A stretch of DNA of 6,933 nt from Planctomycetales bacterium (GCA_020054355.1 JAGVLI010000425.1:1-6933), one strand, 5' to 3'. Counted from the stretch's first letter, positions 1-6,482 are shown. Translations and numbers: made by a program. Notes: generated from the sequence alone by a model not told the origin.

Positions 1-2
1 CG

Positions 3-635
3 GTCGCGTTATTCCAGGAACCCGCCATCGTCGCCGCCGAGAGAACCTTGAATCCCGAGCAGCGCCGGCACGAACTGACCGTGTTGGCCGAGCGCGTCAA
101 AGGCTGCACGCGCTGCGACGAACTGGTCGCCAATCGCAGCCGGACGGTCTTCGGCGTCGGGCCGATCAATCCGGACCTGTGCTTCATCGGCGAAGCGCCC
201 GGCATGGACGAAGACCGGCAAGGCGAACCGTTCGTGGGAGCGGCCGGACAGCTGCTTAACCGCATCATCGCCGCGTGCGGCCTGAAGCGCGAAGAGGTCT
301 ACATCGCCAACATCTGCAAGTGCCGGCCGCCCAAGAACCGCACGCCGCTGCCCCTGGAAGCCGCGAACTGCCGGGAATACCTCGACCGTCAGCTGGAACT
401 GGTCAAGCCGAAGTTCATCTGCACCCTGGGGGCCTGCGCCACGCAGAACCTGCTGCAAACCACCATCGGCATCATGAAGCTGCGCGGCTCGTGGCGGGAA
501 TATCGCGGCATTCCGGTGATGTGTACGCTGCATCCGTCCTACTTGCTGCGGGTGCCCGAAGCGAAAAAAGACGTCTGGGACGACATGAAGAAGCTCTTGC
601 AGCGCATGGGGCGGCCGGTGCCGGGACAGAAGTGA
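3..635 (+). CDS. Uracil-DNA glycosylase, family 4 (UDGa type, iron-sulfur), 5' end cut by window
   Basis: This enzyme removes uracil from DNA, starting base excision repair after cytosine deamination or dUTP misincorporation. Numbering residues from a TTG codon at 48, the family 4 motifs are clear: GEAPGMDED at 48-56 followed by [13 protein letters not shown] (active-site and uracil-binding loop), [10 protein letters not shown] at 91-100, and HPSYLLR at 162-168 (DNA-intercalation/catalytic motif 3). Four cysteines at 20, 23, 92 and 108 match the usual [4Fe-4S] ligand pattern (CxxC, then KCRPP, then the C of ANCREYL). The frame has no stop back to the window edge, and TTG at 48 has no good ribosome site. 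Planctomycete homologues often carry a longer N-terminal tail, so I infer the true start is upstream of the window; TTG at 48 is the only alternative that keeps the domain whole. The gene ends in TGA 7 nt before a large inverted repeat and converges on the CoA-transferase gene. Confidence 0.93.
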   Translation, partial: VALFQEPAIVAAERTLNPEQRRHELTVLAERVKGCTRCDELVANRSRTVFGVGPINPDLCFIGEAPGMDEDRQGEPFVGAAGQLLNRIIAACGLKREEVYIANICKCRPPKNRTPLPLEAANCREYLDRQLELVKPKFICTLGACATQNLLQTTIGIMKLRGSWREYRGIPVMCTLHPSYLLRVPEAKKDVWDDMKKLLQRMGRPVPGQK

Positions 636-642
636 GTCACAT

Positions 643-870
643 AGTAGCCCGCCGCTCCGCGGCGGCACGAGCGGCGCAGCCGCGAGTATCGCGCCGGCGA
701 CGGATTGCGCCATGTGACGCTGATAGCCGGGACCGTCGGCTGGAACCTGCCAGCTCGGAGCGATGGCGTCGCTGGCGACCGATCGATCCTTTACGCCACC
801 GGAAGCCGCACACCGCCGGCGCGATACTCGCGGCTGCGCCGCTCGTGCCGCCGCGGAGCGGCGGGCTACT
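643..870. repeat. MITE-like element: perfect 57-bp inverted repeat with 114-bp spacer
   Basis: Arms 643-699 and 814-870 are exact reverse complements over all 57 positions; the match fails at 642/871 and 700/813. The arm begins AGTAGCCCGCCGC and its inner end is CGCCGGCG. Each arm also folds on itself: 649-655 pairs with 659-665 around TCC, and 671-675 pairs with 679-683 around GCA. The spacer has further short hairpins (725-729/737-741, 739-743/750-754, 768-772/775-779). It fills the space between two convergent genes. No target-site duplication and no transposase gene are visible, and there is no T-run after either arm, so a simple intrinsic terminator is unlikely, although a long hairpin could still stop transcription from both sides. 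Mirror arms without coding capacity suggest a non-autonomous mobile or REP-like repeat; that is inference. No plausible gene lies in 636-865. Confidence 0.9.
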
Positions 871-2020
871 TTGGAAGGAATTCTCGGCGGATGCGCTCGC
901 CATCGGCATTGAGCGCGGGTGCGGGCTGCCGAGTCGGCGGATCGGAAAAGGCACTCATTTTGACGGGATTGCCGGCCATGCGCAGACCGCCGGCTTCCAC
1001 GATCATGTTGCGAGCCTGCACCTGCGGATGCTCCACGGCATCGGCCACCGTATTGATTAACGCACAAGGCACCCCCGCCGCTTCGACCACTGTCAGCCAG
1101 CGCGCTGCCGCATCGGTCTTCAGCACCGCTTCGAGAATGCCCTTCAAAGCCGCCGCATGCTGGGTACGTCTGGTGTTATCGGAGAATCGCTTGTCGGCCG
1201 GCAGCTGCGGCATTCCCAGCGCCTGGCACAGCTTGCCGAAGAGGGTGTCGTTACCCGCCGCGATGATGATCGGCCGATCCGCGCAGTCATAGGCTTCAAA
1301 GGGCGTAATCGACGGATGGCGGTTGCCGATCGGGCCGGGGACCTGGCCGGTGGCGGCATAGCGCATCACGGCGCTTTCCAGAATGGCCAGCTGTCCGTCG
1401 AGCATGGCAACATCGACCATCATGCCCTCGCCGGTCCGCTCGCGGTGATACAGCGCGGCGGCAACGCCCACCAGCGTGAACATGCCGCCCGTGAGGTCGC
1501 CGATGGACGTGCCCGCCTTGGTGGGCGCGCCGCCGGCCAGACCCGTCACGCTCATCAACCCGCCCATTGCCTGGACGATCAGGTCGTAGGCAGGCTTCTT
1601 GCTCCAGGGACCGCTATGGCCGAAGCCCGAGACGGCGGCGTAGATCAAGCGCGGGTTGATCTCTTTCAATTTCGCGTAGCCAAGGCCCAGCCGTTCCAGG
1701 GTGCCGGGGCGATAGTTTTCCACCAGCACGTCGCCGCGCCGCGCCATTTCCAGGAAGACGGTGCGGTCCGCGTCGGCTTTCAGGTCGAGCGCGATGCTCT
1801 CCTTGCCGCGATTGAGCGACTGAAAATAGGCCGACTGCCCCTGGAAGTTGGGAGTGAACTGCCGGCTATCGTCGCCGCCGTCCGGGTTTTCCACCTTGAT
1901 GACGCGGGCGCCTAACTCGGCCAGCATCATGGTGCAGAACGGCCCGGCGAGGACGCGCGTCAGGTCGATGACCAAGATTCCCGAAAACGGCCCGATCGCT
2001 GGTGACGGTGCGCTGGGCAT
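866..2020 (-). CDS. CaiB/BaiF family (class III) CoA-transferase
   Basis: The 384-residue protein belongs to the class III CoA-transferases (formyl-CoA transferase, CaiB, BaiF and alpha-methylacyl-CoA racemase relatives), cytosolic enzymes that move CoA between carboxylic acids. The N-terminus has the family pattern LVIDLTRVLAGPFCTMMLAELGARVIKVE (residues 16-44) with the CoA-binding Rossmann-type fold, then SLNRGKESIALDLK (68-81) and VENYRPGTLERLGLGY (100-115). D175, in GTSIGDLTGGM, is at the position of the catalytic aspartate that forms the acyl anhydride in formyl-CoA transferase. The acyl substrate cannot be read from sequence. The ATG lies 7 nt after the stop of the TPR gene, with no clear Shine-Dalgarno sequence between, so co-transcription and translation by reinitiation are likely. 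The stop TAG and part of the last Lys codon lie inside the right arm of the 643-870 inverted repeat, so the native C-terminus may have been slightly different. Confidence 0.93.
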   Translation of the reverse strand: MPSAPSPAIGPFSGILVIDLTRVLAGPFCTMMLAELGARVIKVENPDGGDDSRQFTPNFQGQSAYFQSLNRGKESIALDLKADADRTVFLEMARRGDVLVENYRPGTLERLGLGYAKLKEINPRLIYAAVSGFGHSGPWSKKPAYDLIVQAMGGLMSVTGLAGGAPTKAGTSIGDLTGGMFTLVGVAAALYHRERTGEGMMVDVAMLDGQLAILESAVMRYAATGQVPGPIGNRHPSITPFEAYDCADRPIIIAAGNDTLFGKLCQALGMPQLPADKRFSDNTRRTQHAAALKGILEAVLKTDAAARWLTVVEAAGVPCALINTVADAVEHPQVQARNMIVEAGGLRMAGNPVKMSAFSDPPTRQPAPALNADGERIRREFLPK

Positions 2021-2027
2021 GATGAGG

Positions 2028-4538
2028 CTATTTGGACTGCGGCCAGTCTACGAATACAACTTGGAAACCAGCCGTTGGTTGCCTGTTGAGCTGTTGCTGG
2101 AACTTCACGTACCGGGCGCGGAATGCCACCACTTCCGCGTGGTCCACGCCCAGGACTTTCTCGCGGATGGCCAAAGCCCGCTTCAGGGCGGATTCGGCTT
2201 CGTGCCGCCGGCCTGGCAGGTCGGAGTAACAAGCGCCTAAGCTTTCGAGGTAGCGGGCCACGTCGAGGTGGTCCGGCGGCAAGACCTTGCCCAGGATGGC
2301 TAGGGCGTGTTCCCAGCGCAAGGCGGCCTCGTCATGCTTGCCTTGCCGGGCCAGAATGGCTGCCAAGTGGTTCAGGCTCCGCGCCACCAGGCGGTGCTCC
2401 GAACCATGCACCCGTTCCCAAATGGCCAACACCCGGAGCTGCAGCGGCTCCGCTTCCGCCCGCCTTCCCCAGTCGTCATAAAGGACAGCCAGACTATAGA
2501 GGGTCTCGGCCACGTCGGGATGGTTCGGTCCAGCGGCCTTTTCTTGGAGTTCCAAGGTTCGTCGGTAAAGGGGTTCGGCCTCGGCCAACTTGTGCTGACC
2601 GTGGAGGACCACGGCCAAGAGATACAAAGCCCGGACCGCATGGGGATGATCCCGCCCGTAGCGCTGCTCGCGGATGGCCAAGGACTGCCGGACCAGGACC
2701 TCGGCATCAGCATTCTTCCCCTGCCGGTGCCGGAGGCTGGCGAGGTTGAACAGTGCGATAGCCGTGTGCGGGCTCGCCGGTCCCGCGACTTTCAGACAGA
2801 TATTCAGGCCGCGCACTAAGTGAGGCTCGGCCTCGGCTTCGCGGCCCAGTTCCTGGAAGAGCAGGCCCAAGTTGTGGAGACTTTCCGCCAGGCCCAGATG
2901 ATCCGGACCCCCGAGCTTTTGCCACAGGTCCACGGCCCGATGCGCGTACGGTTCGGCTTCGCTGTGCTTGGCCTGCCGATAGTACATTCGGTTCAGCATA
3001 TTGAGGGCGGCCGCGACCTGCTGGTCTTGAATTCCCTGTCGGTCGGCCTCCTCCAGGCCGGCCAGGTAGTGCGTCTCGGCCTCGGCCCACGCCTCTCGCT
3101 GGAAGGCTCGGCGCCCGGCGTCGAACCGGGTGAGCCAAGGCGCCGGCTGCCGCGGAGCGTCCGCGCGCTGGTTCGGGCTGGGAGTGGCCGGAGCTGGAGC
3201 TGGCGCGTTATTCCCCGAACCTCCGAAAACTAGCTGCCGGCAGCTCTGCCAGATCGACTGGCCCTGCGGGCTTGGGTCTGGCGTTCGCGTCCGAATAGTT
3301 TTTACCCTGGCTTCGAATTGGCGCGCTTGCCGCTTCCGATCGGTCTGCCGGAGCAGCTGGGCGTAGTTGTTCAGGTATGTGGCCAGCTTGGGATGGTCCG
3401 GTCCCAAGGTCTCTTCGAGCAGGGCGATGGCCTGCTGGTACAGCTTCTCGGCCTCCGCGAAAGCGCCCTCGCTGTGATGGATGGAACCTAGGTTGCCGAC
3501 GATGATGGCGATGTCGGGATGGCCGGGCCCGATGGCTTTTTTCAGGACGGCCAGGGACTCCTTGAAATGCCTCCGGGCCTGGCCGAGCCGATCTTGATGC
3601 AGGTGAAACACTCCCAGCCCGTGCAGGAACCGGGCCGCCGCAGGATGGTCGGGGGCCAACACCTCTTCCAGCTGCCGGAGGGCGCGCTGGAAGAGTTGCT
3701 TCGCCTCGCTGAGTTTTCCTTGCTGGTAGCTCACCTGGGCCAGCGATTCCAGACACGAAATAATGTTGGGATGGCCCGTTCCGTGGCACTTCTCGGACAA
3801 GGCCAAGGCCCGCTGGTAAAGGGGTTCCGCCTCCGCCAGTTGTCCCCGTTGAAAAGACACCGCCGCCAAGTTGCGCAGGCTCCCCGCGATTTCCGGGAGA
3901 TCCAATTCCAGCTGCGCTTCCAAGATGACCAGGGCGCGCTGCGCGAACGCCTCGGCCCGGCCGTAATCCCCCAGCATGCGATAAAGTTGAGCCAAGTGGT
4001 TCAGGCTGTACGCCACCTGGGGGTCTTCCCGCCCCAGCAAGGATTCGCGGATGGCCAGCGACCGCTGCAAGAGCGTTTCGGCTTCGGCAAACCGGCCTTG
4101 CCAATCGTACAATTCCCCCAGCCCGTCGAGGCACAAGGCCGTCGTCAGGTTGCAGGGGCCGTGGATTCTCTCGGCATTGGCCAGGGCTTGCTGGCAAAGC
4201 GGCTCGGCCTGGGCGTATTTTCCTTGGGCGACATAGTGGAGCGCCAGTGTGTGCAGTGCATGGGCCAGCTCCGGATGCTCTTGGCCGCCGAGCTTTTTCA
4301 GGATGGCGATGGTCCGCAGCGAATAGGTCTCGCTGTCGGCGTACTTGCCTTGCTGGAAATAACAGGCGGTCAGGCGGCGCAGCGTTGTCAGCCGATGCAG
4401 CTGCGCATCGAGTTGTTCCGCTTCTTGGAGGGCAGCCTGGAATTGGCGCTCCGCTTCGGCGAAGCGCCCTTGGCCGAACGCCTCAAGGGCGCCTTGATGG
4501 AGGCATTCCCACTGGGAATCCGGACGGGATGCGGTCAT
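2028..4538 (-). CDS. Large kinesin-light-chain-like tetratricopeptide repeat protein
   Basis: The 836-residue protein consists almost wholly of TPR units of about 42 residues, of the type found in kinesin light chains (TPR_10/TPR_12 class). The repeat consensus is visible many times as LAxLYxxQGKxAEAEPLYQRALAI followed by GPDHP. Block 1 spans about residues 10-415. A Pro/Ala/Ser-rich, probably flexible linker follows at about 417-467 (bases 3138-3290, with PAPAPATPSP), then block 2 at about 468-820. A short non-TPR tail ends VVFVDWPQSK. The blocks begin alike (see findings), pointing to an internal duplication. There is no signal peptide, membrane segment, or enzymatic or DNA-binding domain, so the protein is predicted to be a cytosolic scaffold for protein-protein contacts; its partner is unknown. 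The ATG at 4538 has a Shine-Dalgarno-like AGGAAG (complement of 4546-4551) 7 nt upstream. The CoA-transferase gene follows after 7 nt. Confidence 0.9.
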   Translation of the reverse strand: MTASRPDSQWECLHQGALEAFGQGRFAEAERQFQAALQEAEQLDAQLHRLTTLRRLTACYFQQGKYADSETYSLRTIAILKKLGGQEHPELAHALHTLALHYVAQGKYAQAEPLCQQALANAERIHGPCNLTTALCLDGLGELYDWQGRFAEAETLLQRSLAIRESLLGREDPQVAYSLNHLAQLYRMLGDYGRAEAFAQRALVILEAQLELDLPEIAGSLRNLAAVSFQRGQLAEAEPLYQRALALSEKCHGTGHPNIISCLESLAQVSYQQGKLSEAKQLFQRALRQLEEVLAPDHPAAARFLHGLGVFHLHQDRLGQARRHFKESLAVLKKAIGPGHPDIAIIVGNLGSIHHSEGAFAEAEKLYQQAIALLEETLGPDHPKLATYLNNYAQLLRQTDRKRQARQFEARVKTIRTRTPDPSPQGQSIWQSCRQLVFGGSGNNAPAPAPATPSPNQRADAPRQPAPWLTRFDAGRRAFQREAWAEAETHYLAGLEEADRQGIQDQQVAAALNMLNRMYYRQAKHSEAEPYAHRAVDLWQKLGGPDHLGLAESLHNLGLLFQELGREAEAEPHLVRGLNICLKVAGPASPHTAIALFNLASLRHRQGKNADAEVLVRQSLAIREQRYGRDHPHAVRALYLLAVVLHGQHKLAEAEPLYRRTLELQEKAAGPNHPDVAETLYSLAVLYDDWGRRAEAEPLQLRVLAIWERVHGSEHRLVARSLNHLAAILARQGKHDEAALRWEHALAILGKVLPPDHLDVARYLESLGACYSDLPGRRHEAESALKRALAIREKVLGVDHAEVVAFRARYVKFQQQLNRQPTAGFQVVFVDWPQSK

Positions 4539-4585
4539 GGATCTGCTTCCTGGGCCAGTCCAGCGCCGATCTGCTTCTGCTTGTG

Positions 4586-4614
4586 AAGATCGTCGGCCAT
4601 CGGCGATTTGTCAA
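4586..4614 (-). promoter_or_regulatory. Candidate sigma-70-like promoter for the TPR gene
   Basis: On the - strand a perfect -35 hexamer TTGACA (4614-4609) is followed after 17 nt by GATCTT (4591-4586), a poor -10 with three of six consensus matches. It lies within the 131-nt gap between the DUF4058 stop and the TPR start, giving a predicted leader of roughly 40 nt. The -35 and the spacing support it; the weak -10 is the main doubt. It implies that the TPR/CoA-transferase pair can be transcribed separately from the upstream genes. Confidence 0.4.
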
Positions 4615-4669
4615 GGAACAAGCGATGGAAAGTTCCGTCGTGAAGTCGATCCTTCCGCGCAAGCCCCCT

Positions 4670-5392
4670 CTACAAACGGCTATCGAGACACACTTCGATA
4701 TAGCTGTTTTCGAGGTCGATGGGAATCGTCGGACCGCCGCGCAGGGCCAACGGCATGGTCGGCAGGGATTGTCCGAGGGTCAGCGGTTGCCGCCAGATTT
4801 CGATCCGGTCCTGGTTCGGCCGCCGCACGGGCCGGTAGGCCACGCTGTACAGCGGCGTTTCCGTGGGGAAACCGAACTCGTCGCTTTGTTCGAGCAATTC
4901 GATCAGGTCGTCGTGCAAATTGGCATGCCGTTCCGTGACCACATCCACGATCAGCACGCCGATCCCCATCTGAAGATAGGCTGCGCATTTCGCCGCGAAG
5001 GCACGGCGCGTCTCGCGCCGGTCCTTGTTGCCGGGACTGATGAACTCGATGGCGCCGACCAGGGTCGCGCCGCCTGAGGTTCTGAAGACCTGCACCTCGA
5101 TCTCATCCGGGAAAACGGCCGGCATGACCAGGGTCGTAACGGGCGGCGCCCAGGTTTCGACCGCGACGCCACCGCCGCCATTGGTCGAAATGCCCGGTCC
5201 GCTGGCATTCTCCAGGGTCGCCACATCGACTTCGACCCGGCTGCCGACGTGGACTTGCGCCTCGGCGAAATAGCTCGCAGGCAAGACACGGCGATTCAAG
5301 GTGCGCATGATCTGGGTTGACCAGGTCGCATGAAACGACTCCCATTGTCGTCGGTTCGAGATTGGCGGATGAAAGTGATCCTGCAATGGCAT
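4670..5392 (-). CDS. DUF4058 family protein of unknown function
   Basis: The 240-residue protein matches the DUF4058 pattern common in cyanobacteria and planctomycetes. It opens with an aromatic-rich N-terminus containing WESFHATWSTQIMRTLNRRVLP (residues 17-38), then YFAEAQVHVG, a central AIEFISPGNKDRRETRRAF at 114-132, GIGVLIVDVV at 143-152, and a late LPTMPLALRGG before a C-terminal IPIDLENSYIEV. The E-x-x-SP-x-NK core (E116 to K123) followed by a strand containing D150 resembles the layout of PD-(D/E)XK nuclease-like folds such as Uma2; I have not verified a catalytic site, and the biochemical role is unknown. Its length is near that usual for the family. The start ATG is preceded by GGGGAAG (complement of 5399-5405) at 6 nt, which supports this start. 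It sits 47 nt after sdpI on the same strand but has its own promoter-like -10 box. No signal peptide or membrane segment is seen. Confidence 0.82.
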   Translation of the reverse strand: MPLQDHFHPPISNRRQWESFHATWSTQIMRTLNRRVLPASYFAEAQVHVGSRVEVDVATLENASGPGISTNGGGGVAVETWAPPVTTLVMPAVFPDEIEVQVFRTSGGATLVGAIEFISPGNKDRRETRRAFAAKCAAYLQMGIGVLIVDVVTERHANLHDDLIELLEQSDEFGFPTETPLYSVAYRPVRRPNQDRIEIWRQPLTLGQSLPTMPLALRGGPTIPIDLENSYIEVCLDSRL

Positions 5393-5430
5393 GGTATTCT
5401 TCCCCAGATCGCGCGATGCTCGCTCAGCCG

Positions 5431-5439
5431 ATTATACCA
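5431..5439 (-). promoter_or_regulatory. Extended -10 promoter element upstream of the DUF4058 gene
   Basis: On the - strand the sequence TGG-TATAAT (5439-5431) is a perfect -10 hexamer with an upstream TG, that is, an extended -10 box. No good -35 is found at 16-18 nt, which extended -10 promoters can tolerate. The predicted start of transcription is about 5424, giving a leader of about 30 nt before the DUF4058 ATG at 5392. The element directly follows the sdpI stop codon (complement of 5440-5442), so DUF4058 is probably not dependent on SdpR control. Confidence 0.5.
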
Positions 5440-6126
5440 CTACGTCACGTTATCAGCCGCTTGCAAACGACCCTGTCGTTCCAGCCGTTTGTAGAGAATC
5501 AGCGAGTGCAGCACCGGATAGAGTGCCGCGACCATCAGGGCCACGAAGCAGAACATCACCGGCACCCCGCACAGCAGGGCGACGATGGCCGCCAGGCTGA
5601 CGGCCACCCAGAGCCAGGCGGTCAGGCGGTGCGTTTCGTTCCAGACCTGCTCGCTGGCCAGGGTCCACGGGGTGCGCACGCCGATCCAGAAGTTGCGCTT
5701 CACCTTGCCGAGCACGTTGCCGATCAGGGCAAAGAACGCGAACAGCCCGCCGACGAGCAATCGGTCCAGCGGCAGACCCGGATGCAGGCTGCCCCAGAGA
5801 CTGATGAAATGAATGAAGCCCAGCAGGGCGGTGACCAGCATCATCAGGTAGCCGTAGACGCCGCGAAAGCGCTCGACCTCGAACGACTTCGGCGACAGCC
5901 AGGGCAGGAGCAACGTCAGGCCGAGCGTTCCTGCCATGACCGCCGGCAGCAGCAGGAACGTCATCACCACGTCGCTCTTGGGCACGAAGCCATCCGGCTG
6001 GCCGTGGATGTTCCAGTGGATCGGCACCTGTTCCGGCAAGTCGTCGTAGCGGAAGTTCCAGACGTACAGCGAGGCCGCCAGGGCCAGCAACGTCAGCAGG
6101 ATCGACAGATAGAACCAGCGGGTCAT
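5440..6126 (-). CDS. sdpI: SdpI family membrane protein (DUF1648 plus SdpI domain), immunity-like
   Basis: This 228-residue integral membrane protein is of the SdpI/YhfL type. In Bacillus subtilis SdpI protects the cell from the SDP killing factor and also takes part in signalling by sequestering the repressor SdpR. The N-terminal part shows TM1 (about 5-23) followed by the DUF1648 motif LPEQVPIHWNIHGQPDGFVPK at 30-50. Further membrane segments lie at about 52-76, 92-110 and 119-137. The SdpI signature runs from GNVLGKVKRNFWIGVRTPWT (136-155) to SEQVWNETHR (158-167), followed by two C-terminal segments (about 168-187 and 189-212). Its start overlaps the sdpR stop as ATGA, with AAGGAG 8 nt upstream, so translation is coupled. 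No toxin gene (sdpABC) is present, so defence against a self-made toxin is not supported here; protection against foreign toxins or a regulatory role is possible. The gene symbol is by family, not proven orthology. Confidence 0.92.
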   Translation of the reverse strand: MTRWFYLSILLTLLALAASLYVWNFRYDDLPEQVPIHWNIHGQPDGFVPKSDVVMTFLLLPAVMAGTLGLTLLLPWLSPKSFEVERFRGVYGYLMMLVTALLGFIHFISLWGSLHPGLPLDRLLVGGLFAFFALIGNVLGKVKRNFWIGVRTPWTLASEQVWNETHRLTAWLWVAVSLAAIVALLCGVPVMFCFVALMVAALYPVLHSLILYKRLERQGRLQAADNVT

Positions 6127-6410
6127 GAGCGCGACTCCTTGCCGTTGCCGGCTTCGGGAGCAAACAGGTCCCAGATGATGGACATCAGGTCTTCCATCAC
6201 CGTCGTATTCAGCGAATAGTGAATCAGCTGGCCTTCGCGGCGCGTCACCACCAGGTCCGCGTCCTTCAACACCGTGAAATGGTGCGAGACGGTCGGCTTG
6301 CTCAGGTCGAAATGCTCCGCGAGTTCCCCCGCCGTCATCTCGCCGCGCCGCAGCAGTTGCAGGATCTTCCGCCGCGTCGGGTCGGCCAAGGCTCTGAAGG
6401 CATCATTCAT
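6123..6410 (-). CDS. sdpR: ArsR-family winged-helix repressor, SdpR-like autorepressor
   Basis: The 95-residue protein is a small dimeric winged helix-turn-helix regulator. It shows the ArsR pattern: FRALADPTRRKILQLL at 5-20, the helix-turn-helix MTAGELAEHFDLSKPTVSHH at 25-44, the recognition helix about 38-52, and the wing VVTRREGQLIHYSLN at 54-68. The last helix carries the MEDLMSIIWDLF pattern. There is no CVC metal-binding motif as in ArsR/SmtB metal sensors, so metal sensing is unlikely; together with the adjacent sdpI this supports an SdpR type. In B. subtilis SdpR represses its own operon and is held at the membrane by toxin-loaded SdpI. The ATG at 6410 begins MNDAFRALADPTR, the usual N-terminus; only a distant GAGGG (complement of 6424-6428, 13 nt away) serves as a possible ribosome site. 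It shares four bases with sdpI. Confidence 0.92.
   Translation of the reverse strand: MNDAFRALADPTRRKILQLLRRGEMTAGELAEHFDLSKPTVSHHFTVLKDADLVVTRREGQLIHYSLNTTVMEDLMSIIWDLFAPEAGNGKESRS
6135..6140 (-). promoter_or_regulatory. Shine-Dalgarno site for sdpI inside sdpR
   Basis: AAGGAG on the - strand lies 8 nt before the sdpI ATG (6126) and within the last codons of sdpR. It is the strongest ribosome site in the window. It fixes the sdpI start and, with the ATGA overlap, supports an sdpR-sdpI operon. Confidence 0.75.
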
Positions 6411-6446
6411 TCAGCACGCACCGCCCTCAAGTATTTCGATTGTCGT

Positions 6447-6460
6447 CTAAATAAATTTAG
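6447..6460. promoter_or_regulatory. Candidate SdpR operator, palindrome CTAAAT-AA-ATTTAG
   Basis: A perfect AT-rich inverted repeat with two 6-nt halves and a 2-nt centre stands in otherwise GC-rich DNA, 37-50 nt upstream of the sdpR start. ArsR-type autorepressors commonly bind AT-rich dyads that cover their own promoter. Here the dyad contains the predicted -10 box and reaches the expected transcription start, so repressor binding would block RNA polymerase. The assignment is inferred from position and symmetry. Confidence 0.55.
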
Positions 6461-6482
6461 CAGGAAAAGCGCGAACGTGCAA
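6454..6482 (-). promoter_or_regulatory. Candidate sigma-70-like promoter of sdpR-sdpI
   Basis: On the - strand TTGCAC (6482-6477) is followed after 17 nt by TAAATT (6459-6454); each matches the consensus at four of six positions. The -10 lies in the only strongly AT-rich patch near sdpR and is contained in the palindrome at 6447-6460. The expected transcription start is about 6447, giving a leader of about 36 nt. Confidence 0.5.

Noticed and set aside
643..870. Inverted repeat read as an ordinary intrinsic terminator or integron attC site
   Set aside because: The arms are far longer than an intrinsic terminator's and no T-run follows on either strand. attC sites have imperfect arms with defined R/L boxes and an integrase context, which are not seen.
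275..1060. Long open frame on the + strand across the inverted repeat
   Set aside because: Out-of-frame shadow of the glycosylase gene that continues through both repeat arms. The similar peptides on both strands simply reflect arm symmetry.
9..1067. Long open frame on the - strand (352 codons)
   Set aside because: It is antisense to the uracil-DNA glycosylase gene, crosses the whole inverted repeat and enters the end of the CoA-transferase gene in another frame. The translation is Arg/Ala-rich with no family resemblance; this is normal for high-GC DNA.
1157..1915. 252-codon + strand frame
   Set aside because: Lies antisense inside the CoA-transferase gene, whose motifs are clear on the other strand.
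3208..4197. 329-codon - strand frame within the TPR gene
   Set aside because: Shifted-frame shadow of the TPR gene, rich in Pro, Gly and Arg and without domain features.
2100..4500. Repeated DNA pattern that might suggest a CRISPR or other tandem array
   Set aside because: The spacing of about 126 nt and the variable sequence match codons for 42-residue TPR units; there are no identical direct repeats with unique spacers.
3519..4586. 355-codon + strand frame over the TPR gene
   Set aside because: Antisense shadow of the repeat protein; its apparent periodicity comes from the TPR units on the - strand.
5317..6219. 300-codon + strand frame, Gln/His-rich
   Set aside because: Antisense of sdpI; the Gln/His/Ala bias is what hydrophobic codons of a membrane protein give on the opposite strand.
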